From Anthoceros angustus (taxonomy: Eukaryota > Streptophyta > Anthocerotopsida > Anthocerotales > Anthocerotaceae): a stretch of 64,000 nucleotides of DNA. The stretch spans positions 1,488,001 to 1,552,000 of the forward strand of contig VJWM01000044.1 of the NCBI GenBank assembly GCA_010909165.1, written 5' to 3'. Shown piece after piece: positions 53,877 to 64,000 of this stretch. The translations under genes and the position numbers were made by a program. Every line of letters starts with the position of its first letter. Within the stretch, counting starts at the first letter, position 1. Below the pieces are notes generated by a model. That model saw only the letters and a list, made by a program, of their open reading frames with translations, did not search any database and had not been told where the DNA came from.

Positions 53877-56395
53877 ATGGGGAAGATGGCAAGCGCTTCT
53901 AAGGCGGAGAGGGCGACACCGATGCTTAAAGGCATCCTGCTGGGGCTCGCCATTGGCGTCTACTGCTGGTTCATGCGAGATGTTGCTCTCACCACGCTGC
54001 TTCAGATGCCGTCCAATCTGCTCATTTTCAATGCCACCGGAGCTTCGAGGGCAGGCCTAGGCGAGACAGGTGAGTCCTGCCTTCGCAGGCCGAGTCCGAA
54101 GCAGTTGGGGATTTCTGTGCGAGAGGCTGGATTGAATTCAGTTGTGCTTGCAGGTTCGAAAAATTCGTACTGGTTGTCGGATGACGTGCCCCCTTTGCCC
54201 TCGGAGGAGCAAGAGGTTCAGTGGATTCTTGCGCTGTGGGAGGCGTCGGCTTTGCTGAATTTCTCCAGGGCTCCGAATGACACCCTGGTCCAGGAGGCTG
54301 AGAAGAACCTGGGCCACCTGAACCTGAAGCCTCCTCATCTGGACGACTGCGCAGCCCGAACTGAGGAATACAAGAGGCTGGACTCTCGGAACCCCGATGG
54401 CAGCCGGCCCCAGTGGACCTTGTGGAAAGGCCGGACGGCGTCGATTCCTCACAAGAACCATGTCCAGGTGGACGATACAGAAGAAGTCCTAGGGGACACC
54501 GCGGGTCTGACATCGGGCCCGCTTCCTCCTTGGGTGAGTCTATCCATATTAGTTTCTGGGTGGACATCCAGAAGCCATCGTCCACTTGGAGTAGTTCCTG
54601 CGACTCCGACTCGGGTATGATGGGTCGTGCATCTGCCTCCTTGATTGCAGGTTGAAGGAGGCGAGGAGGATAATTTTCCAATGACCAGACGGGTGCAGCG
54701 AGACCTGTGGCTGCTCCAGCACCCTCGCAACTGCAGTCACGACAGCGTTCGATTTCTGCTCGCCGATTGGCCATCTTCCGCCACCCTCGGGTTGGGCGCG
54801 CAGGTGGTGTATGTGGGAGGGCTCCTCTCCATTGCCATGCAGCAAAAGAGAGTTTTGGTCCTGCAAAACATGGATCGCGCGGGACACGAAGGGTGCCGAG
54901 GTCTCACTCTCATGACCAGCCCTCCCTGAATTGCACAGTGCAGGCTTGATTGACAGTACTTGTCTTGAAAGCATATTGAGCTCCTGAATGGCGTCGTTGT
55001 TGCAGGCTCGGACTTCAGGAGGTGGTCCTGCTATTTTCTACCAGAGACGACAGCCGAGTGTCGGGAGACGGTTAACGAGTTGACGAAGAACAAAACGGGG
55101 GCACTGGCTGACGGGAAAATACTGATGGGCCCAGATGCAAAGCCCAGTCCGTGGTTTGTGCCGCCGCCTAGGTATCTTCACAATTCACACGCTTTCCAGT
55201 ATGGCAAAACTTGGACAGTTTCAAGGCTACACGTTGCTCAAGCTGAGCTGAGCTGAGCTGAGCTGTTTGTTTGTCCCTGGAAGCGGAAAATGTGATTGCT
55301 TGGAAACCTGATCCGCAGCTCCTGACTGTGCACTCACAATTATCTTATCTGGATTTAGCTTGTGGGGCGAACCTTGGGAGGATCTGCAACCCACGTCGGA
55401 GGTTGGAGGAGAGCTGGTGGTTAATTACAAGAAGAAGTTTATAAGGTGGTGGCGATCGCAGGTTTGTTTAGCAAGTTCCCTTCAGAGATTGTAAGTCTTT
55501 TATCATTTTGTGAACATCCCAGATATGTGCAGCACATGGAAATCCTCATACCAGGCAGTCACGGAATTGTTTTCGGAAAGTGCAGTCTGTGCGATACTTC
55601 ATGAGGTTTCCCAGCGAGTACACATGTATGATGCTCAACCAAGCTCGGCACGATGCATTCGGAGTCAGAGCGGCCACCACAGTGCTTCGCGCTGCCCATC
55701 AGACCAAGCCGTCGGTGAGTTGTGATGACATTCAGCAAAAAGCCCTCCTGAATCGATATCCCGAGAGAAATTGTTGGACACTCTTTGTGACAGCAGATCA
55801 GGAACCAAACCACAGGCGGCGAAGCAGACATGGAAAAATGGGTGTGGCAAAGCCAAAAGCCTTGGATACCAAGGCCAATGCTGAGCGTCCATGTGCGGCT
55901 CGGAGACAAAGCAAAGGAGATGACCATGGTGGACTTCTACACATACATGGACCTGGCCACCAGGCTGAGAACCCGATTTCCTCAAGTGCAAAACATCTGG
56001 CTATCCTCAGAAATGCAGGTACTATTCACATTTCATTGTCGATCATCCATGGGCATCCCAAGCGTGAAATAGAGGCAGGCAAGTCACTCTGTTTCCACCT
56101 TGTTGCGCAGGATGTGATCGACTCATCCAAGCTGTACCAAGGGTGGAACTTCTACTACACCAACATCCCTCGCCAGACAGGCAACACGAGCATGAGCAGC
56201 TACGAGCGGAGCCTGGGAGGCGAGCGCTCCGCCAGAAACAGCATCGTCAACTTCCTCATGGCCTCCGACGCCGACTACTTCGTGGGCGCCCTGGGCTCCA
56301 CCTGGTGTTTCCTCATCGACGGCATGCGCAGCACATCCGGCAAGCTCATGTCCGGCTACCTCAGTGTGAACAAGGACCGTTACTGGAGACGCTAG
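53877..56395 (+). pseudogene. GT23 (FUT8-like) fucosyltransferase copy 1, net one-base frameshift
   Basis: Exons 53,877-54,069; 54,154-54,533; 54,651-54,900; 55,006-55,172; 55,359-55,461; 55,586-55,714; 55,797-56,018; 56,111-56,395, with GT-AG introns of 82-186 nt. A membrane anchor lies near residues 15-35. FUT8-type blocks follow: LWLLQHPRNCS, GLGAQVVYVGG, a WSCYF block, RWWRSQ, LSVHVRLGDKAKEM and DYFVGALGSTWC. The joined exons total 1,729 nt, one more than a multiple of three. The extra base (or two missing) lies in exon 4 near the AAAA run at 55,139-55,142, where the PWF codons of the paralogue are in another frame. All other exon phases match copies 2 and 3. It is either a fresh pseudogene or a sequencing error. 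Intron 1 (84 nt) is open in frame, but the paralogues support splicing. Confidence 0.8.
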
Positions 56396-56403
56396 ACTGG
56401 TCC

Positions 56404-56439
56404 CGTACGGCTCTCCCGTTTCATACGGAGAGCCGTACG
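56404..56439 (+). other. Perfect 13-bp hairpin after GT23 copy 1
   Basis: CGTACGGCTCTCC, a 10-base loop, then GGAGAGCCGTACG, beginning 8 bases after the stop codon. The long GC-rich stem lies in the predicted 3' UTR. No equivalent follows copies 2 or 3. Confidence 0.8.
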
Positions 56440-57046
56440 TCCCTTCCTGCCGTGTGACGAGGCCAAGATGAAGGTCATAAATGTACTTTGCAACATTATC
56501 TTCCCTCTGCAGAACTTCACCCAAACGTTAGGCAACTTGCCAGCGCGAAAAACGTCAGTTACAGTACTGTGCAAAGCATGGAGCTCGGCGATGGCGGGGA
56601 AAGCACGAGCCCAGAGGGCCGTCGATGGGGTCAGGATCCGGATCATCCGCAAATGGCTCTGCCGCACGTAGAGCGTCGTGGCCAACTGTGGCCACACGAC
56701 AGTGCTCACGACGGTGGCGACGGTGCCCGGGTCCCTGGCCCCGGCACACAGCACACGCCTGCGGCCTCCGGGCTCCTGGTCTCGGGACTCGAGTCCGCCC
56801 CGGGCCGGGCTGAAGACAGTCGACCCCGCTCACATCTTGGTCGGGCCTTGAGCCCGGGATAGAAGCTGATATATCACATGCACGCTGGAGCCGGGTTTCC
56901 CCCCTGGGCGCCGCCCGAATAAGGAGTCTGTGATGGGAATGTGGGGGCAGTGGTGATCCATTCTCAGACTGTGGTGCCCAGCTGCGGGGCGGAAGGGGAA
57001 AGGTGGGATCTTGCGCGCAAGCAGATGTCGAGCAGCAGCGGCTGCT
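56440..57046. other. Intergenic between GT23 copies 1 and 2
   Basis: ORFs of up to 124 codons on both strands reflect high GC content, and none has a recognisable domain. It should contain the 3' end of copy 1 and the promoter of copy 2. No TATA box was identified. Confidence 0.4.
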
Positions 57047-59390
57047 ATGGCTCCGGAGAACGGCTTAGGCCAGCGCCTCTTCCCGCTCTGCAGTCTGCTG
57101 GTGCTGGGTGTCGTCATCGCGGCGCTCCACTACGCCACGGCTCCGCGATGGCCGGCCGATAAGTTCGGGGAAATCTACGGGGTTGCGGATAATGTGACGG
57201 GGTCCCGGGACGGTGAGATTCGGATTCCAATGGAGATGGAGGGGATTGGGTGGTCTGGCGTGCCTTCTGAATCTTTTTTTGTTTGCAGGGGCAGGCGGGG
57301 ATGGGCACTGGATTTCGGGGGATGGGCCCCCGTTGCCGCTTCCTGGAGAGGAGGAGCGGGTGAGGAGGATTCTTGCGCTGTGGGAGGCGTCGCCGCTGCT
57401 GGGCGGGGAACGGGATCCCAATGACCCCGTCGTGAGGGAGGCGAAGGAGGAGTTCGGGAGCCTGAGCCTGAAGCTGAGGCTGGGAGCTCCGCACTTGGAG
57501 GATTGCGAGGCCCGGGTTGCGGAGTACGTGAGGCAGGATTCCCGGGGGGAGGATGGGAGCCGCCCGGTTTGGTCTTTGTGGAAGGGGCGGACTGGGAGTA
57601 TTGCGCACCACAGGCATGTGGAGGTGGACGATTCCGAGGAGTTTTTGGGGAACACATCCGGATTGGCTTCTGGCCCGTTTCCTCCTTGGGTGAGTCCAGG
57701 GATCGCTGCTGCGGATTGATCCGGGTCTCTGCAAATGGGCTGCTTTTGCTGATTGGTTGGATTGCAGGTTGAAGGGGGGGATGAGGACAATCTGCCCATG
57801 ACAAGGAGGGTGCAGCGGGACTTGTGGCTGCTTCAGCACCCGAGGAACTGCAGCGACGACAGCGTCCGCTTTCTGGTGGCTCAGTTTCCGCCTTCGGACA
57901 GGCTGGGGCTGGGAGCGCAGGTGGTAAATGTGGGTGGCCTGCTGGCGATTGCTATGTACGAGAAGCGTGTCCTGGTGCTGGAGGACCTGGATCGGGCTGC
58001 ACACGAAGGCTGCGCAGGTTGGTTGAATAATTCCGCTCCGAATGAAGGTCTCTCTCTCTTTGCAGCACCTGCTGGCCATGGGCTTCACTTGCATTCCTCT
58101 GGCAGGCGAGGATTCCTTTGGGAGATGGTCTTGCTACTTCTTGCCAGAGACCACGGATGAGTGTCGGCGAATTGCTAAGGGGTTGCAGAAAAGCCGAGCG
58201 GCTCGTGCTGAAGGAAAGGTGCTGCGTGCCAGGGATGCCGAGAGGGTCTACAACCCATGGTTTCCTCCAATGCCAGGGTACTTGCCGAGCCCAGCTTTGC
58301 AACCGCTGCTTTCTATCTTCGGGGCCTCATGATTTGTGGGCCTGGTTTTTGGACCAGGTTGTGGGGAGAGCCTTGGGAGGACTTGCAACCCACCACAGAG
58401 ATCGATGGCCGCCTTCTGGTGGACTACAAGAACAAGGACGTCCGGTGGTGGCGATCGCAGGTGCACAGCCCTGGGCCAGCTGTCTCTTACCATCTTCACA
58501 CACTCGCGCTCATGGGTGCACTTGTTTCATGCTGTTCTGCAGTCTGTACGCTATTTCATGAGGTTTCCAAACACACGCACATGTATGATGCTCAACAAAG
58601 CTCGGCACGAGGCCTTCGGAGTCAGGGCTGCTACCAGGGTGCTCCGATCTCTCACTGCCGCTCAGGTCTGTAGTCTGACTGTCACGAGGTTTGGTTTGGA
58701 AGTTTACTTGTCAGCACAGCTTGGTGCCTCATCCTAACGAGAAATTACGTGGAGCTAATGCCTGCAGGCGAAGAATCTCTCAATAACGGAAGAAGCAGAC
58801 ATGGACAAGTGGATATGGAGAGATCAAAAGCCTTGGGTACCCAGGCCGCTGCTCAGCGTTCATGTCAGACTGGGAGACAAGGCCAAGGAAATGAAGATGG
58901 TCAACTTTGACAGCTACATGAAACTTGCCAACAGATGGAGACTACGGTTCCCACACCTCCAAGACATCTGGCTTTCCTCAGAGATGCAGGTACTGTGAAC
59001 AAACAAACCCCTGACCATGCAAATCCAAACCCCAGCAGCAGTGTCATGTGAAGTCGGATGATGGGTCAATTGCCACACCTGCCTGAATTGGTTGCCTCTC
59101 ACATACAGGATGTGATCGACTCCTCCAAGCTGTATCCTGGGTGGAACTTCCACTACACCAAAATCCCTCGACAGACGGGGAACACATCCATGAGCAGCTA
59201 CGAGCGGAGCCTGGGAGCGGACAGATCCATGACTAACTCTATTGTCAACTTCCTTATGGCCTCCGATGCCGATTACTTTGTGGGAGCTCTGGGCTCCACT
59301 TGGTGTTTTCTCATAGACGGCATGCGGAGCACATCAGGAAAGCTCATGTCCGGCTACCTCAGCGTGAACATGGACAGGTACTGGGTGTGA
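57047..59390 (+). CDS. GT23 (FUT8-like) fucosyltransferase copy 2, intact
   Basis: Exons 57,047-57,212; 57,289-57,689; 57,768-58,017; 58,106-58,277; 58,358-58,460; 58,543-58,665; 58,768-58,989; 59,109-59,390, joining in frame to 572 aa. The short N-terminal tail and anchor (about residues 12-30) predict a type II Golgi protein. Matches to animal FUT8 blocks, in order: LWLLQHPRNCS (FUT8 YLQNPKDCS), GLGAQVVNVGGLLAIAM, VRWWRSQSVRYFMR (FUT8 VWWVSQFVKYLIR), LSVHVRLGDKAKEM at about residues 435-448 (FUT8 GVHVRRTDK), DIWLSSE and NFLMASDADYFVGALGS. Family members transfer fucose from GDP-fucose. The essential first Arg (R439) is kept, but the second is Leu. The protein ends soon after the catalytic region, without the SH3 domain of animal FUT8. 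The true acceptor is unknown. Confidence 0.87.
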
Positions 59391-60163
59391 GAGCGCACAG
59401 TCACCGAATGGGCCCGTGACAGGCAACCAGCAGGATTCCAGGTATATACCCCTCATCCTCTCATCTTCCTCACCCTCTCTGTTTGTTGTGATTTGTCTTG
59501 TAGCACGCAAGAAGTGAGTTCCTCTCACAGCTGCACCAGCTGCAGGGTTTTGAGCTCTGGACTCTGTACTACTGTACCAGTGTACTCCCCCTTATAGCAC
59601 TGGACTGGGCTGGATTTCATGCGGCATGGCTGGAGCGGGTGCTGGGCTGGGCTGGGCAGGACAGGGCAGGGCAGGGCGGTGCCGTGGGCCCAACCCCGGC
59701 TCTCATCACATCGCAGAAGCGTGAACGACCTGCAAAGACGGCCGAATGATGGGCGCCCGCCGACAGTTGAGCCCGTTACGAGACTCTCTGTAAAAATGCA
59801 CAGGACAGAAGCGCGGCCGAGGTCCCGTACGCCAGCCAGGCCCAGCGCCTGCCTTTGAGCTCCAGCACGTGCGGCCATGACCGCACCTCCGGAGCCTCCG
59901 CTGATGAGAGAGCCGTAAGGAAGCACCTGTTGTGCTCGGCGTTGGCGTGATGATGAAATTTTGTTGCAAGGACATTAGCGTTGATTGTGCTGCATTGCCG
60001 ACCACAGCCTGATTAGACAGCTCTTCCTGCACCTGACCTGGCCCCTCCGAGTCCTCACCATCCCCCGCAAGCCGGCAAGGACGGCAGAAGAAGTCATGTG
60101 CGAAGGTTGCGGGTAGCAGCTGCGCACGCAGATGTCGGAGCAGCTGGCTCCGCTCCTGTCAGC
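59391..60163. other. Intergenic between GT23 copies 2 and 3
   Basis: It contains a short GGGCTGGGCTGGGCAGGACAGG-type purine/GC repeat at about 59,644-59,680. ORFs of up to 133 codons occur in antisense frames, none recognisable. It should hold the 3' UTR of copy 2 and the promoter of copy 3. Confidence 0.4.
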
Positions 60164-62647
60164 ATGGCCTCCCTGCCTGGCCCCAAGCCCGGTATCCACA
60201 GCCAGCCCGAGAACGGCCTCCACTTCCGCCCGCTCTGCAAGGGCCTCACTGTCGGGGCCGTCATCGGGATCCTGTACTGCTTTGCGATGCGGGATTTGGG
60301 CATTGGGCTGGAGATGCCCCGCAACATCGTGAATTTCTACGGCTCGGGTCCATTCAATTTCACTTCCATCGCTTCCAGTTAAGCTCGCATCCGGTTTCGG
60401 GCCCTGCCCACTGGCGTGGAAGTCCGTCAAGAGTTTTTTGTTGTGATGACAGAATTGTCACATCTGGCTGCATTGCAGGTGCAGCAACCCCTTTCTGGCC
60501 TGAGGAGCAACGAGTGAAGTGGGTTCTTGCTCTCTGGGAAGCCTCCGCGCTGTTGAACTTCTCGAGGAGTCCTGCGGATCCCGTCGTCGTGCAGGCTCAG
60601 CACATGCTTCACAATGTGACGCTTCCACCTCCCCATTTGGAGAATTGCGAAGAGCGGGTTGTGGAATATGGGAAATTGGATTCGCGAGACAGTGATGGCA
60701 ACCGGCCTGCTTGGTCGCTGTGGAAAGGCCGCATTGGGTGGTTGCCAAGGGACGGTCCTGTTGATGTTGATGAATCAGAAGAGATGCTTGGGAACCACAC
60801 GGCATTGCTATGGGGGCCGTTTCCTCCTTGGGTAATATCCTGCCCAACGCTCTTCCTCAATAAACACACCTTGTTTGTTTACATGCGCTGGAAAATCAGC
60901 AACAAATTGAATGACCTCCAGCTCTCAAGCTTGTCCTGGTTAGCAATCTAATGTGTTGCTGTTTTTCCAAGCACGAGAATAACATTGCCCCACATCACTG
61001 CAGATCGAAGGGGCCGAGGAGGATAATCTGCCATTCACTCGGAGGGTGCAGCGGGATCTCTGGCTTCTTCAGCATCCACGTGACTGTGGGGACGAAAGTG
61101 TCCGCTTCTTGGTACTGGACTGGGAAACCAGATCGCATTTAGGGTTAGGGGCGCAGATAAATCACATTGCCGGAGTGTTTGCATTTGCTGTGCGAGAAAG
61201 GCGTGTGCTAGTGACACAGAACTTCAATAGGGCAGAACATGAAGGGTGCCAAGGTGACCACTGTCTCGTTCTCCTCCTTCAAGCTGGCAGCAAATAGCAG
61301 CAGCTGCTGAACGCTCGGCTTTGGTGGGTGCAGGTTCAGATTTCATGAGGTGGTCTTGTTATTTCGTGTCGGAGACAACACAAGAATGCAGGCACAGGGC
61401 TGAACAGCTCATGAGTGATCAGAAGGCTTTGGATGATGGACGGGTTCTACTTGGTGGCCGTCTCAAGGGACCACAGTATGACGCATGGCTGGGCCTGCCT
61501 CCAGAGTATGTGTCCACCACCCTCCGACTTCCTGTCAATTCGTCTCAGCATCTCCACTGACCCAATTGTGAGCCTCCGCTGCTGGGCAGCTTGACACTGA
61601 GGCCTTACCACCGAATTCCCCTGTCTCTCCAGACTGTGGGGTACTCCGTGGAATCACATGCAGCCTACATCCGAAGTGAGCGGCAAGCTATTGGTGGATT
61701 ACAACAGAAAGTACCTGCGATGGTGGCGTTCGCAGGTACTGTATGCATATTCAACCATTTGATCGGTTTTTGAAATTTTTGCAGCAAAAGCTCACCTAAT
61801 GCCCACGGCTTTCAGGTTATCCGGTATTTAATGCGATTTCCCAGCCAACGCATGTGCATGCTGCTCAACAAGGCCCGGCATGAAGCATTTGGAGTAAGGG
61901 CTGCTACCAGAGTGCTGCAGTCTGCCACTGAGGTACTGAACACTCTCTCGAGAAACCTATTGAAGCAAGTCTGTCAACTCTTTTACGACACAACACTAAT
62001 TGACGGTGTCTACGGAAGTGTCTGTCCAGATCGGAGAGCACCACATGGTACAGGAGGCAGACATGGAAAGGTGGATCTGGACAAACCAGAAACCCTGGAT
62101 TCCCAGACCCTTGCTGAGCGTCCATGTCCGGCAGGGGGACAAAGCCAAGGAAATGACCATGGTAGATTTCCGGGGCTACATGGCTCTTGCCAATAGACTG
62201 CGGAACCGGTTTCCCCAAGTTGAAGACATTTGGCTGTCCTCTGAAATGCAGGTGACTCCTCAACCTCCTCTTGCAGGAAACCCTTAAAATGGGCAGTGGG
62301 ATTTCAACTTTGTCTCTTGTCCATCAAACCCTGAAAAACCACGGCATACTCACGTGACTCGCCTGCAGGATGTGATTGACTCTTCCACCACATACCCCGG
62401 CTGGAACTTCTACTTCACCAAAGTCCCCCGCCAGTCGGGCAACACCACAATGCGCGCCTACGAGGCAAGCCTCGGAAGGCAAAGAAGCTCCGAGAACGCG
62501 TTCGTCAACTTCCTCATGGCGGCCGACGCCGACTTCTTCGTGGGCGCTCTGGGCTCCAGTTGGTGTTACCTCATCGACGGAATGCGTAGCACCGGCGGCA
62601 AACAAATGTCTGGTTACCTCAGTGTGAACAAGGACAGATATTGGTAG
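60164..62647 (+). CDS. GT23 (FUT8-like) fucosyltransferase copy 3, intact
   Basis: Exons 60,164-60,377; 60,479-60,831; 61,004-61,253; 61,334-61,505; 61,633-61,735; 61,816-61,932; 62,030-62,251; 62,369-62,647, joining in frame to 569 aa. Exons 3, 4, 5 and 7 (250, 172, 103 and 222 nt) have the same lengths as in copy 2. A longer cytosolic tail precedes the anchor (about residues 27-45). The blocks are LWLLQHPRDCG, GLGAQINHIAG, RWSCYFV, RWWRSQ, LSVHVRQGDKAKEM (about 433-446), DIWLSSE and DFFVGALGSSWC. The residue after the essential Arg is Gln, not Leu as in copies 1 and 2. It ends at GYLSVNKDRYW without an SH3 domain. It is the most divergent of the three, for example in exon 3 and the start of exon 7, which suggests the oldest split or a changed substrate. 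Confidence 0.87.
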
Positions 62648-63701
62648 CAAAAGCAGCAGCAGCCAGCGGCTCTTTCAATGGTCGCCATAGCAATTGCGGT
62701 GCGTCTCTTCTGCCGCACTGCCAGCATTCACCTCGCCGGTTGAAGGCAGCGGTTGGGGGTGGTTGGTTGCCACAACCAGGCGAACTGGAACTGCCAGTAG
62801 TAACGGTGAACTGTCAGCTGTGCTCAATCCCGTGACAAATGTGAATGGAACCTCGTCACCCGTTCCGTTTACCCGGATGCGGTTAGCGCCATCTGGCCGT
62901 CATGTCACTCCACGTGGCCGCTTGACAACGGGCCGTGACGCCACATCAGCCACCGCTGCCTCCGTGGCGGGGACAGGAGACGCTTCATCAGCGTTCGTGG
63001 TCCCTGGGAAGGACAGCCCGGCCAAGGTGGAGGGAAGGCAAATCGGTGCCTCTGCTCTGATGGCTCCAACTGTGATGGGTAGTCGACATTCGGGCACACG
63101 AAATAAACCAACCCGGTGCCTTCCAGTTAACTTGATGAATGCATTTGGGACACGGCGCTCTCCCTGGTTGCATTGCTCTCATCCCGGAATCTGACTCAGT
63201 ATTTTTCATCAGTTGAAGGCGAGCTTGCAACGGTACTGCTGGCCATGGATTGGGACCTCTCTAGGCATGTATGTGGGAGGCTCTAGCCGGTTGCATGGCA
63301 TGGCACGGCGGGTTATGATTGTGCATGTTGTTACCGGTGATGACAGATAGTGCGCTGAGTTGGAGTTTCTGTGTGTCATCAATCCCCTTCTGCTCCAGAT
63401 GGAAGTGTGCTCGCAATCATCCGTGCTTGCTGCCGCAGCGGGGCCCGGGGACGATATCTGGACGAATTTCAAGATCTACTCTAGTTTCAAAGCTGAAGCG
63501 AGTGTGATCTTAGTGTGTGTGCCGCCGCAGCGGAGCTGAGCACATTGTAAGCAGATGTGAACTCGTGTATTTTTGTGGTGATCGGGTCTCTGGAGAATCC
63601 GATCTGCGAAATTCTCGCTCCAGCATTGAATTTGTGTTTCTGTGGAGCAGCTTTGTACATTGCAAGCATTTGAAGCGCTTGCAAAATATTTGCGAGGAGA
63701 A
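62648..63701. other. Intergenic, no gene seen
   Basis: ORFs of up to 166 codons (62,694-63,194) have no recognisable domain and overlap antisense ORFs of equal quality. The last 200 bases probably form the 5' UTR of the next gene. Confidence 0.4.
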
Positions 63702-64000
63702 ATGGGGAGGAGAAGCTTTGGTGAAGAGATGGGGCAGATTTGGCAGCGGCTGGTTGGCAAGCACCGCTTCCTCGTGGCAGTGATTCTCTTCATCGCATTT
63801 CCCCCCCTCTTTAACCTGGTTGCCTACTTCTTTCCCCTCCTGCTGTGCACTGGTCTGTGCGTAGCTGTTTTCAGATCAATGGGAGATGAGGTTGAGCAGG
63901 ATTGTGCAAGAGCAGGAACTTCAAGGGAAAGCAGCCTGCAGAGATGGGTAAACGAAGTCTGCGCCTTCCCCAGGCCCGGGCCGGCGCCAGGGACAATGTT
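63702..64000 (+). CDS. N terminus of a membrane protein, runs off the window
   Basis: An ATG at 63,702 opens a frame that stays open to the window end (99 codons and 2 bases). It encodes MGRRSFGEEMGQIW, then a strongly hydrophobic stretch at about residues 25-57 (containing FLVAVILFIAFPPLFNLVAY and a following FPLLLCTGLCVAVF), then a polar segment. This looks like a hairpin or two closely spaced membrane helices. I do not recognise the family, and an exon end may occur within the stretch. Confidence 0.6.
   Translation, partial: MGRRSFGEEMGQIWQRLVGKHRFLVAVILFIAFPPLFNLVAYFFPLLLCTGLCVAVFRSMGDEVEQDCARAGTSRESSLQRWVNEVCAFPRPGPAPGTM

Noticed and set aside
54070-54153. Intron 1 of GT23 copy 1 as coding sequence
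   Set aside because: The 84 bases are open in frame, but clear GT-AG sites and the matching intron in copies 2 and 3 favour splicing.
54028-54774. A 248-codon minus-strand ORF across GT23 copy 1
   Set aside because: Antisense shadow of exons 1-3, with no recognisable motif.
57114-58094. A 326-codon minus-strand ORF across GT23 copy 2
   Set aside because: It is antisense to well-supported exons and short introns, has Pro/Arg/Ser-rich shadow composition and no domain.
62694-63194. A 166-codon plus-strand ORF downstream of GT23 copy 3
   Set aside because: No domain, and it overlaps antisense ORFs of similar quality. It probably reflects low stop-codon frequency in GC-rich DNA.

Overview
The window is nuclear DNA of a streptophyte, most likely a land plant. 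The evidence is a perfect plant-type tRNA-Trp gene, a class I small heat-shock protein, a GT92 galactan-synthase-type gene and plant-type Copia, Gypsy and LINE elements. All introns I could resolve are short (76-193 nt, GT-AG). The genes include a family (GT23) that I do not know from flowering plants. Both points lean towards a non-seed plant such as a lycophyte or bryophyte, but this is inference.

Layout. 1-6.1 kb: two LINE 3' ends lie tail-to-tail, the longer one being a decayed LINE on the minus strand. 6.28-7.9 kb: tRNA-Trp, a 38-bp triple repeat and an intact two-exon sHSP with heat-shock elements and a TATA box. 8.4-18.8 kb: a GT92 tandem cluster on the minus strand. One member is intact (17,003-18,757, 509 aa). 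The others are fragments, one of them split by a Copia element that shares an LTR with a truncated upstream copy. 19.5-34.6 kb: fragments of a kinase-like gene interrupted by a Copia with identical 182-bp LTRs and a CTTCA target duplication. That Copia is itself interrupted by an approximately 8.1-kb Gypsy with GAAGA target duplications. 34.6-53.8 kb: gene-poor and repeat-rich. It holds Copia pieces, several minisatellites, a palindromic 0.33-kb tandem repeat, 5S-rRNA-like tandem units, a 1.75-kb tandem duplication, a 0.45-kb tandem duplication carrying a piece of Gypsy LTR, and an AT-rich stretch. 53.9-62.6 kb: three plus-strand tandem paralogues of an eight-exon FUT8-like (GT23) fucosyltransferase. 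Two are fully open (572 and 569 aa) and the first carries a net one-base frameshift. 63.7-64.0 kb: the start of another membrane-protein gene that runs off the window.

The intact genes point to Golgi glycosylation (GT92 and GT23, both predicted type II membrane proteins) plus a heat-inducible chaperone. The two glycosyltransferase clusters arose by local duplication and are unrelated families; nothing in the sequence shows that they act together.

The most informative anomalies are these: a plant GT23 tandem array without the SH3 tail and with an altered HVRR motif; a nested-insertion age paradox (the inner Gypsy's LTRs differ heavily while the older outer Copia's LTRs are identical); and extra leader ORFs between primer-binding site and gag in two different Copia elements. 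The differences between many repeat pairs concentrate in CG-rich tracts, so some broken reading frames in the repeats may be sequencing artefacts.
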